From positions 345,172 through 409,171 of the forward strand of contig CABJFQ010000001.1 in the NCBI GenBank assembly GCA_902364975.1: a stretch of DNA of 64,000 bases, given 5' to 3'. This document shows, piece after piece, positions 1 to 7,355 of the stretch; the first letter of the stretch is position 1, and each line of letters begins with the position of its first letter. The notes beneath the pieces were generated by a model that worked only from the letters and a program-made list of their open reading frames with translations, did not search any database and was not told the DNA's origin. The translations under genes were made by a program, and so were the position numbers. The DNA comes from Coriobacteriaceae bacterium (GTDB taxonomy: Bacteria > Actinomycetota > Coriobacteriia > Coriobacteriales > Coriobacteriaceae).

Positions 1-238
1 TATGAGTACTGTTACCATTTTAGTAGCAGGCAAAACCACCCAAAATGACGTCCGAGCGACCCCTACAACCCCCTAAAGCAGCCAACCTGACTGGTTTAAG
101 ACATATTGGAGCCAATTTTAATGAACATACTATCGGCTATGTCCATTATCTTCTTGGATGTAAATGCTATTCACTTAGCAACAGTACTCATATTTGGCAT
201 TTTTTGTCCACTGCCATATAACTAATGCCCTATAGCGG
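1..238. repeat. AT-rich inverted-repeat element, probably cut by the window edge
   Basis: No gene is visible in these 238 bases. The first 13 bases (TATGAGTACTGTT) recur as an exact reverse complement at 180-192. The block between them is much more A/T-rich than the genes to the right and carries no ribosome-binding site followed by an open frame. This suggests a small non-coding inverted-repeat (MITE-like) element whose left end lies just outside the window. The family is not recognised. Confidence 0.4.
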
Positions 239-275
239 GCAAAAAACAGGCCGCAGTCCATCGCTGCGGCCTGTT
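239..275 (-). terminator. Rho-independent terminator of the NRAMP-like gene
   Basis: A 12-bp G/C-rich stem with a short loop (245-275) is followed on the minus strand by a run of T (239-246). It sits 19 bases after the stop of the minus-strand transporter gene at 294. Confidence 0.85.
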
Positions 276-293
276 CGGAAGCAAAAGTGGGCG

Positions 294-1556
294 TTAAGCG
301 CTGTAGCCCATCGCCTGCAGGACAAACATGACGACCGTGAGCACCGTAATCACGCCGATAGTCGCCCACGTGAGCACGTTCCATACGCGGCCGTTGCGGT
401 TGGCGCCCATAATGTGACGGTCGGCGGCGATAACCACCTGGAACACCAGAACCACGGGCAGTAGCACGCCATTGATGACCTGCGAGGTCATCATAATCTG
501 GAACAGATCGACGCCGGGCATAAGCACCAGCACGGCAGAGATACCGATGATGGCCGTAATGATGCCGCGATAGACCGGGGCCTCGTCCCAGCTGCGGTCG
601 GCACCGCGCTCCCAGCCAAATGCCTCGCAGATAGCGCTCGACGTAACGCCCGGCAGCACGCAGGCAGCCAAGAAACTCGCCGCGACCAGGCCCGAGGCAA
701 ACAGTACCGTAGACCACTGACCCGCAATAGGCTCCAGCGCGCGGGCAGCATCGGCAGCATCGCTAATCTGAATACCCGCCGGGAACAACACCGTGCCGGT
801 CGTGATGATAATAAAGCCGGCAATAACATCGGCGGCAAGCGAGCCGCTCACGGTATCAATACGCTGCAGCACGATGTCGTCCTCGCCCGCGTTCTTATCG
901 ACCACGTTGTTCTGCGCCAAGAAAATCATCCACGGCGCGATGGTGGTACCGATCGTTGCGACCACGAGCGACACGTAGCTGGGGTCATTTTGAATGTTAG
1001 GCACGACCAGGTCGACCGCGACCTCACCCCAGTTGGGGCCAGCCATAAACGCGGCGACGATGTAGGTCACGAACACGCAGCTCACCAGCAGCAGAATCTT
1101 CTCGATGCGCTGGAAACTCCCCGACATGGTAAGCATCCACACCAGCAGCGCCACCAACGGCACCGAGATGCTCGCCGGCACGCCAAAGAGGGCAAGGCCG
1201 CTCGCAATACCCGCAAACTCCGAAATGGTCACAGCCGTGTTGGCGATCAACAGCGCCGCCATAGCAAGTACACTCTTGCGCACGCCAAAGCGCTCGCGAA
1301 TGAGCGATGCCAGGCCCTTGCCCGTGACGCAGCCGCAGCGCGCCGCGGTCTCCTGCGTCACGATGAGCAGCACAGTCATGACAGGAAGCATCCACAGCAT
1401 CTTGTAGCCATAGCTGGCGCCCGCGCTGGAATACGTTGCAATGCCGCCGGCGTCATTGCCCGAAAGCGCCGCCAGCAGACCGGGACCCATAGCGCCAAAG
1501 ATGGCCGCGATGGTCAACTTTTGCTTGGTGCCCGACTTTTGCTTGGTATTTTGCAC
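294..1556 (-). CDS. NRAMP-family divalent metal transporter, NRMT-like (probably Mg2+ or Mn2+)
   Basis: Integral membrane protein of 420 residues with about 11 hydrophobic segments and the SLC11/NRAMP fold. In the first helix the canonical DPGN metal motif reads DAGG (D35 kept, Asn replaced). In helix 6 the usual M-P-H reads A-P-W (A207), so the metal-coordinating methionine that favours Mn/Fe is missing. Loss of this methionine is a mark of the NRAMP-related magnesium transporters described from Eggerthella, another coriobacterium. The start chosen is GTG at 1556, eight bases after the stop of the upstream MgtE-like gene and preceded by AGGTGG; the frame stays open further upstream but there overlaps that gene. 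The two genes form one operon. Family assignment is secure; magnesium specificity is inferred. Confidence 0.85.
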   Translation of the reverse strand: MQNTKQKSGTKQKLTIAAIFGAMGPGLLAALSGNDAGGIATYSSAGASYGYKMLWMLPVMTVLLIVTQETAARCGCVTGKGLASLIRERFGVRKSVLAMAALLIANTAVTISEFAGIASGLALFGVPASISVPLVALLVWMLTMSGSFQRIEKILLLVSCVFVTYIVAAFMAGPNWGEVAVDLVVPNIQNDPSYVSLVVATIGTTIAPWMIFLAQNNVVDKNAGEDDIVLQRIDTVSGSLAADVIAGFIIITTGTVLFPAGIQISDAADAARALEPIAGQWSTVLFASGLVAASFLAACVLPGVTSSAICEAFGWERGADRSWDEAPVYRGIITAIIGISAVLVLMPGVDLFQIMMTSQVINGVLLPVVLVFQVVIAADRHIMGANRNGRVWNVLTWATIGVITVLTVVMFVLQAMGYSA

Positions 1557-1564
1557 GCGACCAC

Positions 1565-3409
1565 CTAACCCATGACTGATATGGCGAGCAGCACCGCGGC
1601 GATGCAATACGCCACACACGAAATCATGACGGCAATGACGTTCATGGCGGTGCCCGACGTGTTGAGGTCATGCTCGTCACGCCAGAACAGCACCATCAGG
1701 TAAATCACGGCGCTCATGTTGCCAACCAGGCAAATAATGGCAGCGATATTAAAGCACCCGGTAAAGAGCTGCTCCTCAAACATGGGCGCATCGAGGAACG
1801 CAGCGGTGCGCACCAGCTGGGCGCACAGGTAGGTCACGAGCGACAGAATCAGGCCCATGCCCGTGCTCTGGAAGAAGAACCCCAGATACGGCTTGGGCTC
1901 GTCGTCGTGACCGTCATACTCCAGGAAGTAGTTCTTGACGAACGACACCATGCGCGAGGCCGCCAGCAGCACGAGCGGCATGGCGCACATGGGGAACACC
2001 ACCAGATGCGCGGAGCCGAGCGCCGTTCCCAGCACGGTCGCCATGATGCACGACGCGATGCCCCATACAACAACCCAGTACTGGCGATGCACGAACCAGC
2101 TGAGCACGTTCGTCGAGTCGTCCGACGCGCTGTCGCCCGAGCCGACACCGGCGATCTGCAGGTCCTCCTGATGCTCCTCGGCGATAACGTCCATGGCGTC
2201 GTCGAAGGTTACGATACCCAGGATATGACGGTTCTCGTCGCAGACGGGGATAGCGACCAGGTCGTACTTGGTCATCTCGTCCGTCACGTCTTCCTGGTCC
2301 TCGTCGGGCGACACGTAGACCAGGTCGCGATAGGCCAGCTGACCCAGCGTGGCGTCGCGGTCGGCTACGATCAGCGTGCGCAGCGAAAGCACACCGGTCA
2401 GCATGCCGCTCGGATCCTCGGTATAGACGTAGTAGACGCTCTCGAAGTCCTCGTCGAGCTCGCGAATCGCCTCGATGGCGTCACCGACCGTTGCCGTGGC
2501 GGGCAGGGAGACAAACTCCGAGGTCATGATGCGGCCGGCGGTGTTGTCCTCATACCCCAGCAGGTTACGAATCGCCTTCTCCTCCTTGACGCCCATCAGG
2601 CGCAGGAGCTTCTCGGCCTTCTCGTAATCAAGCTCGTCGATCAGGTCGGCAGCGTCGTCCGGGTCCATCATGGCCAGCATCGACGATGCGTCCGTGTCGG
2701 ACAGGCCCTCGAGCATCTCGGTCATAAGCTCGTCGTCATCGAACTCCGAGATAGCTTCGGCTGCCTGGGCGGTATCGAGCTGCGCAAACACCTGCGCACG
2801 TAGGCGCGGGTCGAGCTGCTCGATAATGTCGGCGATGTCGGCAGGGTGCAGCTCGCCGAGCGTCTTGTGCGACACCGAGAGTTGGATGTTTTTAGTCGAG
2901 CGGTCGAGCAGGTCCATGTAGGACCAAGCGATGATGTCCTCGCTGAGCGGCTTGCCCAGGTGCTTCATAAAGCCCTCGACGACGTGCTCGAGTGCGGGGC
3001 TGATCGCGCGCAGCAGACCGCGGGCACCGACCTCGGCACCCAACAGGCGCAGCTGGTTTTCGCCCGACATGGAAAACTTGATGTCGTTGACGCGCACGAC
3101 CTTCATGCCCTGCGTGTCGACGATCTGCTTATTGAGCACGTCGCGCGCCAGCAGGAGCTCGGTCGGCTGCAGGTACGAGAAGCGAATATTGGTGGCAGAC
3201 GTGTTGAGATACACGCCCGTCTCGTCGATACGGTCGACCCATTTGCGCCAGCTGATCATAAACGGCGTCTTGCCGGGGCCGCGGAACGCGAGCGACGTCA
3301 CGTGCGGAAAAACTTCGCCGGTAGCAATGCCAAAATCGTTGACCACGCCGAGCTTTTCGCCGTCGACGTCCAAGACCGGCAATTTGAGCATCTCACTCAG
3401 ATAATTCAA
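1565..3409 (-). CDS. MgtE-like protein: PRC barrels, MgtE N-domain, CBS pair and atypical membrane domain
   Basis: 614 residues. Order: PRC-barrel-like segments (about 1-180), an MgtE N-type helical superhelix (about 185-290, with repeated acidic L-x-D-x-D stretches), two CBS domains (about 292-420), and about five hydrophobic segments (450-614). The cytosolic half resembles the Mg2+-sensing part of MgtE. The membrane half lacks the conserved P-x-x-x-G-x-G-G-N-x-G motif that forms the MgtE pore, so channel activity is doubtful. It precedes the NRAMP-like transporter by 8 bases and may gate or sense for it. Start is uncertain: TTG at 3409 has GGGGAG upstream, but an ATG at 3391 lies one base after the stop of a short upstream frame. 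Confidence 0.75.
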   Translation of the reverse strand: MNYLSEMLKLPVLDVDGEKLGVVNDFGIATGEVFPHVTSLAFRGPGKTPFMISWRKWVDRIDETGVYLNTSATNIRFSYLQPTELLLARDVLNKQIVDTQGMKVVRVNDIKFSMSGENQLRLLGAEVGARGLLRAISPALEHVVEGFMKHLGKPLSEDIIAWSYMDLLDRSTKNIQLSVSHKTLGELHPADIADIIEQLDPRLRAQVFAQLDTAQAAEAISEFDDDELMTEMLEGLSDTDASSMLAMMDPDDAADLIDELDYEKAEKLLRLMGVKEEKAIRNLLGYEDNTAGRIMTSEFVSLPATATVGDAIEAIRELDEDFESVYYVYTEDPSGMLTGVLSLRTLIVADRDATLGQLAYRDLVYVSPDEDQEDVTDEMTKYDLVAIPVCDENRHILGIVTFDDAMDVIAEEHQEDLQIAGVGSGDSASDDSTNVLSWFVHRQYWVVVWGIASCIMATVLGTALGSAHLVVFPMCAMPLVLLAASRMVSFVKNYFLEYDGHDDEPKPYLGFFFQSTGMGLILSLVTYLCAQLVRTAAFLDAPMFEEQLFTGCFNIAAIICLVGNMSAVIYLMVLFWRDEHDLNTSGTAMNVIAVMISCVAYCIAAVLLAISVMG

Positions 3410-3425
3410 TGGTGCTCCCCATCAT
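3393..3425 (-). other. Possible leader peptide overlapping the start of the MgtE-like gene
   Basis: The best ribosome-binding site here (GGAGG, 3430-3434) is placed for ATG-ATG at 3425/3422, out of frame with the MgtE-like gene. That frame encodes MMGSTIELSE and stops at 3393-3395, one base before an in-frame ATG (3391) of the MgtE-like gene. This is the geometry of a translationally coupled leader peptide. No experimental support is available. Confidence 0.35.
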
Positions 3426-3700
3426 TATTCCTCCGGACGCGGCCGCGCGTGCGGCGTCCGGGGGCTTCTGGATATGTATACGCATGCGCGGGCGGCACGC
3501 CGCTCGACGCTTACACCCCGTGCATGCGCAAAAAGCACCTGCATGGGGTCATCGACTGTATGGTCGAGGTTTGGATTTCACCTGTAACCTTTCTCTTGAC
3601 CCTCATTAACCGCAGTAACTATAGCATCAGCATCGCCCTGCGGCATCGAATTTATGCGCTGCACATTGCAGGCATACCAAACGCTGACGTATCCGTGACA
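3426..3700 (-). promoter_or_regulatory. Structured 5' leader of the MgtE-like/NRAMP operon
   Basis: Gene-free stretch with three hairpins: TCGAC/GTCGA at 3552-3567, a longer G/C-rich one at 3516-3548, and CCGGACGC/GCGTCCGG at 3433-3461. The last one runs into the GGAGG ribosome-binding site and could hide part of it. A metal-responsive leader would fit the downstream genes, but I could not match the conserved blocks of the M-box or yybP-ykoY riboswitches. The class is unassigned. Confidence 0.35.
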
Positions 3701-3710
3701 TAGCCCTTGG

Positions 3711-3739
3711 GGACGTTCTTAAACGACTACCCAATGACT
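3711..3739 (-). repeat. REP-like fragment of the GGGGACG family
   Basis: A roughly 29-base piece reads GGGGACGTTCTTAAACGACT followed by a short tail, on the plus strand. It is the reverse complement of the distal part of the longer copies at 12301-12334 and 15971-16004. It lies just past the stop of the deacetylase-like gene. Confidence 0.6.
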
Positions 3740-5144
3740 ACTCTGTGGTGTCATCGTCCTCGGCAAGTTGGGGGAACACGGCGTCCTTGGGCATGGTGAC
3801 CTTCGTCAGCGAGGTGAGCTTTTTGCTGAGCGATGTGTCCGTCTTGACCAGGTCGCTGAGCGTCACGATCTTGTATCCGTCGGCGACAAGACCGTCGATA
3901 ATCTGCGGCAGCGCCTCGAGCGTCTGCTCGGCGCATTCGTCTCTATCGGTGAGCAGCACGATATTGCCCGGCGTCACCGAATCGAGCACCGTTGAGACCT
4001 GCTCGTCGGCACCGTTGAGCAGCCAGTCGCCCGAGTCAATATTCCACGAGACCACGGCGGAGACCAGGTCCATCGCATCAATCCAGTTTTGCTCGTCAAA
4101 GGCAGCGTAGGGAGCACGCAGCAGCATCGTCTTCACGCCGGTCGCCGACTTAATCGCATCGGTGCCTTTCGTGATCTGTTCGCGTACCGTCTCACGGTCC
4201 TGACCCTTGAGCGAATCGTCGCTGTAGCTGTTGGATCCGATCTCGCACCCGGCATCGACAATCGCCTTGGCCGTGGCAGGCGAGGCCTCGGCCGCATCGC
4301 CCGAAAGGAAGAACGTCGCGGTAACGCCCTTTTCCTTGAGCACCTGCAAGATCTGTTTGGTGGCGCCGCTCGGACCCTCGTCAAACGTCAGCGCCACGTA
4401 CTTTTTGTTGCCCTTGGGCGCCACGCTGGCGCACGCAACGACGCAATCGGTGGCGGGCACAACCTCGCCGCGGTCCTGCGTCTTGCCCGACTGCTCACCA
4501 ACCCACACCTCGGAGCGGCCCTGGACACCCCATGTCTGCACATACTCGATAGCGCCCGTGCCCTCGACCTTGAGCTTGGGCTCGATAACCGTAGCCTGAA
4601 CCTCGTGCTTCTCGTAGGTGTTACGGCCATCCTTGACCGTCACCTTCTCGCCGCCCTCAAGTTCGCGGCTATCCCATTTGCCCTGTTTTATGCGCTTGCC
4701 GTCCACCTTAACCGACAGCTTTTCGCCGCCATGGCGCTTGAGCACGCTGTCATCGACGGCCAGCAGGTCGCCTGCGTCGTAGGTATCGGTCAACTCCTGG
4801 TCGTCGATGAGATTCTGCAGCGTAGAGCCCACGCGCACCGCGGTCTTTTGCCCGTTGAGTTCCACGTCCACGCTGCGGTTGACGTAGCCCACGACGGCAG
4901 CGATAAACAGCACGAGCGCACAGCCCACGGCAATGAGCGCATAGGGCAGACGGGACGGTCGGCGCGGCGAGCGCCCGTTGCCGATGCGCGCGCTGCGGTC
5001 GCTAAACCCGCGGCTATGGTTGAGGTACATCGCGCCGGGCTTACGGCGGCGACGGCGCTGACCGCTGGGCAGCTGCCCCAGGTCGCGGCGCGCCGTCGGA
5101 CGCGCACCCGAACGCCCGTTTAAGTTGGATCCGTTTTGGCGCAT
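3738..5144 (-). CDS. Membrane-anchored NodB-domain (polysaccharide deacetylase-like) protein, probably catalytically dead
   Basis: 468 residues: basic cytoplasmic N-terminus (1-66), one membrane helix (68-87), a region resembling the DUF348/G5-type modules of cell-wall proteins (90-200), and a NodB domain (about 247-432). The expected TFDDGP is TFDEGP (253-258). The His-x3-His metal motif is replaced by S-N-S-Y-S-D-D (304-310), and the C-terminal L-x-H reads LLTD (397-400). R-x-P-Y is kept (343-346). Two metal-binding histidines and one aspartate are therefore missing, so peptidoglycan deacetylation by the usual Zn/Co mechanism is unlikely; a wall-binding or regulatory role is more probable. 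The start ATG follows GGGGGAGGG. The gene stands alone between a REP fragment and a terminator-like hairpin. Confidence 0.8.
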   Translation of the reverse strand: MRQNGSNLNGRSGARPTARRDLGQLPSGQRRRRRKPGAMYLNHSRGFSDRSARIGNGRSPRRPSRLPYALIAVGCALVLFIAAVVGYVNRSVDVELNGQKTAVRVGSTLQNLIDDQELTDTYDAGDLLAVDDSVLKRHGGEKLSVKVDGKRIKQGKWDSRELEGGEKVTVKDGRNTYEKHEVQATVIEPKLKVEGTGAIEYVQTWGVQGRSEVWVGEQSGKTQDRGEVVPATDCVVACASVAPKGNKKYVALTFDEGPSGATKQILQVLKEKGVTATFFLSGDAAEASPATAKAIVDAGCEIGSNSYSDDSLKGQDRETVREQITKGTDAIKSATGVKTMLLRAPYAAFDEQNWIDAMDLVSAVVSWNIDSGDWLLNGADEQVSTVLDSVTPGNIVLLTDRDECAEQTLEALPQIIDGLVADGYKIVTLSDLVKTDTSLSKKLTSLTKVTMPKDAVFPQLAEDDDTTE

Positions 5145-5163
5145 GTGCCCTCCCCCATAAACA

Positions 5164-5196
5164 CAGCAAGCCGGAGCAACAGGTCTCCGGCTTGCC
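5164..5196 (-). terminator. Hairpin after the PRC-barrel gene
   Basis: An 11-bp perfect stem (5166-5176 with 5185-5195) lies 21 bases downstream of the minus-strand stop at 5217. The T-run after it is weak, so termination is plausible but not certain. Confidence 0.6.
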
Positions 5197-5216
5197 TCCC
5201 ATCATTTGGTACGTCG

Positions 5217-5972
5217 CTATTTTGTAGCTTTTGACGAGCCTCCGCTCGCCTTTTGGTATTCGTCCTTAAAGGCCTTGAACATGCCGCGCGTCTTGCCGAG
5301 CTGCTTGCCCAGTGCACGACTGCCTTTGTCCACGGCGACCGATCCCTTGTCGTCGAGCACCTTGGCGCCCTTTTTGACCTTGTCGCCCACCACGACGCTG
5401 GCCTCGGCGGCCTTGGCGGCCGCACCGCCCGAATACCCAAGCGACTTGACCTCGTCCGAGACGACCATCGCACCGTTCTCGTAGCCGCGTAGCATCGTCG
5501 GCGGCACCTGCGTGTCACCAACCAAAACACTCGAAGCAGCACCGGCGGTCACATAGAATGCCTGCACGATGCCCGAACGTGGCTTGAACTCAACGTCCGA
5601 GCAATAGCCCACGACGTCGCCCGATTCCGTGCGCACGTCCATACCGACCCAGATGATGCAATCGTCCAGGTTGATGTCGAGGCGCTTGGCGGCGGCGGCA
5701 TCGTACGTGTCCTTGACGTCATCGACCGCAATGGCGCCCTCGTAGACACCAATGGCGTCGAGCGCTACGAATCGATCGGGACGCTCGATCATGCCCGCGA
5801 TATCGGACTGGCGGACCATAAAGCCGACCACGCGCGTACCGCCCGGGGTAAAGACCGGAAAGTGAATCTTTCCGAGCTTTTTAGGGCTGCGCGGCGTGCC
5901 GTCCTTTTTGGTGCGCTTGTCCTCGGTAGGCTTGCGATAGATCTTGGCGCCGACAAAATCCCCGGCGCGCAT
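5217..5972 (-). CDS. PRC-barrel domain protein
   Basis: 251 residues, predicted soluble. Two PRC-barrel-like segments can be seen: about 30-90 (FTPGGTRVVGFMV) and about 105-165 (VRTESGDVVGYCSDVEF). The last 70 residues are rich in Lys, Gly and Ala. PRC barrels occur in RimM, in photosynthetic reaction centre H subunits and in many actinobacterial proteins of unknown function. The ATG overlaps the TAA of the upstream YtxH gene (TAATG), so the two are translationally coupled and probably act together at the cell envelope. The exact role is unknown. Confidence 0.75.
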   Translation of the reverse strand: MRAGDFVGAKIYRKPTEDKRTKKDGTPRSPKKLGKIHFPVFTPGGTRVVGFMVRQSDIAGMIERPDRFVALDAIGVYEGAIAVDDVKDTYDAAAAKRLDINLDDCIIWVGMDVRTESGDVVGYCSDVEFKPRSGIVQAFYVTAGAASSVLVGDTQVPPTMLRGYENGAMVVSDEVKSLGYSGGAAAKAAEASVVVGDKVKKGAKVLDDKGSVAVDKGSRALGKQLGKTRGMFKAFKDEYQKASGGSSKATK

Positions 5973-6361
5973 TATGCCTCGGTCGAGGGCTCCGCAGCCT
6001 CGGTATCAGCCTCGACGGCGTTTTCGACCACGACGTCGGCGGCAGGCGTCACGTTGCCGCCCGAAATGGCGTCGTTGAGTTGCTCGCGCAGCTGGTCCAT
6101 GCGCTCGCGGGCCAGGTCGACCTTGGCGCGCAGGTCGTCGGTCTTGGCGTCGACCATCGGGCCAAAGTCATTCACCGCAGCACGGGCCTCCTCGGCGCTG
6201 TGCTCGTAGGTGTCGCGCATATTGTCCCAGGCGTCGTTGGCGATATCGGCAGCCATGGCGCGGGTCTCGGCGCCCGAGCGCGGGGCCAGAGCAACACCGA
6301 TAATAGCGCCGGCAGCGGCACCAAAAAGTGCGCCGGAGACAAAGCTGAAAGTCTTACCCAT
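5972..6361 (-). CDS. YtxH-domain small membrane protein
   Basis: 129 residues. A Gly/Ala-rich N-terminal membrane helix (FVSGALFGAAAGAIIG, about 6-21) is followed by APRSG, typical of the YtxH family, then amphipathic helices likely to form a coiled coil and an acidic tail. YtxH proteins are general-stress and envelope-associated in Firmicutes; their molecular function is not established. Of three nearby ATGs, 6361 is chosen because AGAGG is about seven bases upstream; the ATG at 6367 is too close to it. Co-transcribed with the PRC-barrel gene that it overlaps. Confidence 0.75.
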   Translation of the reverse strand: MGKTFSFVSGALFGAAAGAIIGVALAPRSGAETRAMAADIANDAWDNMRDTYEHSAEEARAAVNDFGPMVDAKTDDLRAKVDLARERMDQLREQLNDAISGGNVTPAADVVVENAVEADTEAAEPSTEA

Positions 6362-6497
6362 GATCATTCCTCTCCTGCGGGCACGTCGGTGCCCACCGTT
6401 TGAATGCTGTCCATTATACCCGCAGCGCATCACTTGCCGCTCCGCTCATCTGCGTACGGCAAAGGCGCAGGTACGTGATGGCGATAAACGCGTAGGC

Positions 6498-7331
6498 CTA
6501 CTCCTGAGGCATAGCCGGCATGGCCACCGTGGCACCCGGGTCCTCGCCGGCGCCGTCCACGAGCGGCAGGCCGCCCTCATGCGCAGGTCCTACCGGAACC
6601 GTCGCAGCACCGCCAAAGACGGCAGCGGAGGCCTCGTGGTTCTCGGCAACCGCGCCCTCGGTATCAATCGCCACCTGGGGCTCGTCGTCAAAGTTGGGGG
6701 CGCCCTGGGGCTCGGTGGGAACGGGCTCGGCGGTCGCATCGGCAACGGGCTCGGCGTCGACCGGCACATCGCCCTCGTCAGCACCCTCGTCCTCGGCAGC
6801 ATCTTCGCCGTTCGCAGCAGCGACGGCCTCGTGAGGATCCTTGCCCTCGGCCTCGGCGCGCATGCCCAGCACCAGGTTGCGCAGGCCCGCGACCGTGCCT
6901 TCCACGTCGGGGGCAGGCTGGTCGGCGTGCAGGTACGCCCAGTCCATCATAAAGGTGGCCGACGACAGCGCACCGATGGCCAGTGCGTCGTCGGGGCACG
7001 AAAGCTCGACCTCAAAGACACGCTCGTCATGCTCGCTTACGCGCGTGCGGCCGCACGAGATGCTACCGGCAAGACCGGTCTCGTTCATAAGCTCGACCGT
7101 CACGTGCTCCAGCAGGTGGCAGAGCTCGGTCTGACCCATGCAGTCCTGGAACTCGCGGCCGGAATCGCCCAGGCACAGGTGCTTGGCAATCGCGGGCACC
7201 AGGTAGTACACGCGCGCCGTGGCCTCGATGTCCTCCGAGGTCATGAGCGGCATGCCGGGGTTCACCAGCACATGCGCGCAGATCTTGTCCTCACTGACGG
7301 TGACCTTAAGGATGTTGAACAGGCCTGCCAT
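6498..7331 (-). CDS. Stand-alone cyanophycin-synthetase-N-like domain with acidic Ala-rich tail
   Basis: 277 residues. The first 150 resemble the N-terminal domain of cyanophycin synthetase: a buried L-V-P-x-I-x-K-H-L-C segment, then LCHLLEHVTVELMNETG (about 71-87, compare the H-x-x-E-H-V-A-L-E-L-Q block of CphA), then a C-G-R-T-R segment. No ATP-grasp or Mur-ligase domain follows; instead there is a 120-residue low-complexity tail rich in Ala, Glu, Asp and Pro. The protein therefore cannot make cyanophycin alone and may be a domain re-used for binding or scaffolding. GGGGAG precedes the ATG. The resemblance is from memory of the motif, so the assignment is moderate. Confidence 0.5.
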   Translation of the reverse strand: MAGLFNILKVTVSEDKICAHVLVNPGMPLMTSEDIEATARVYYLVPAIAKHLCLGDSGREFQDCMGQTELCHLLEHVTVELMNETGLAGSISCGRTRVSEHDERVFEVELSCPDDALAIGALSSATFMMDWAYLHADQPAPDVEGTVAGLRNLVLGMRAEAEGKDPHEAVAAANGEDAAEDEGADEGDVPVDAEPVADATAEPVPTEPQGAPNFDDEPQVAIDTEGAVAENHEASAAVFGGAATVPVGPAHEGGLPLVDGAGEDPGATVAMPAMPQE

Positions 7332-7355
7332 AACTCTCCCCTACTCTTCCTTGTC

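Noticed and set aside
3426..3700. M-box or yybP-ykoY riboswitch upstream of the Mg operon
   Set aside because: GGTTACAGGTGA faintly resembles the start of an M-box, but the GACGCCAATGGGT block and the GGGGAGTAG block of the manganese class are missing.
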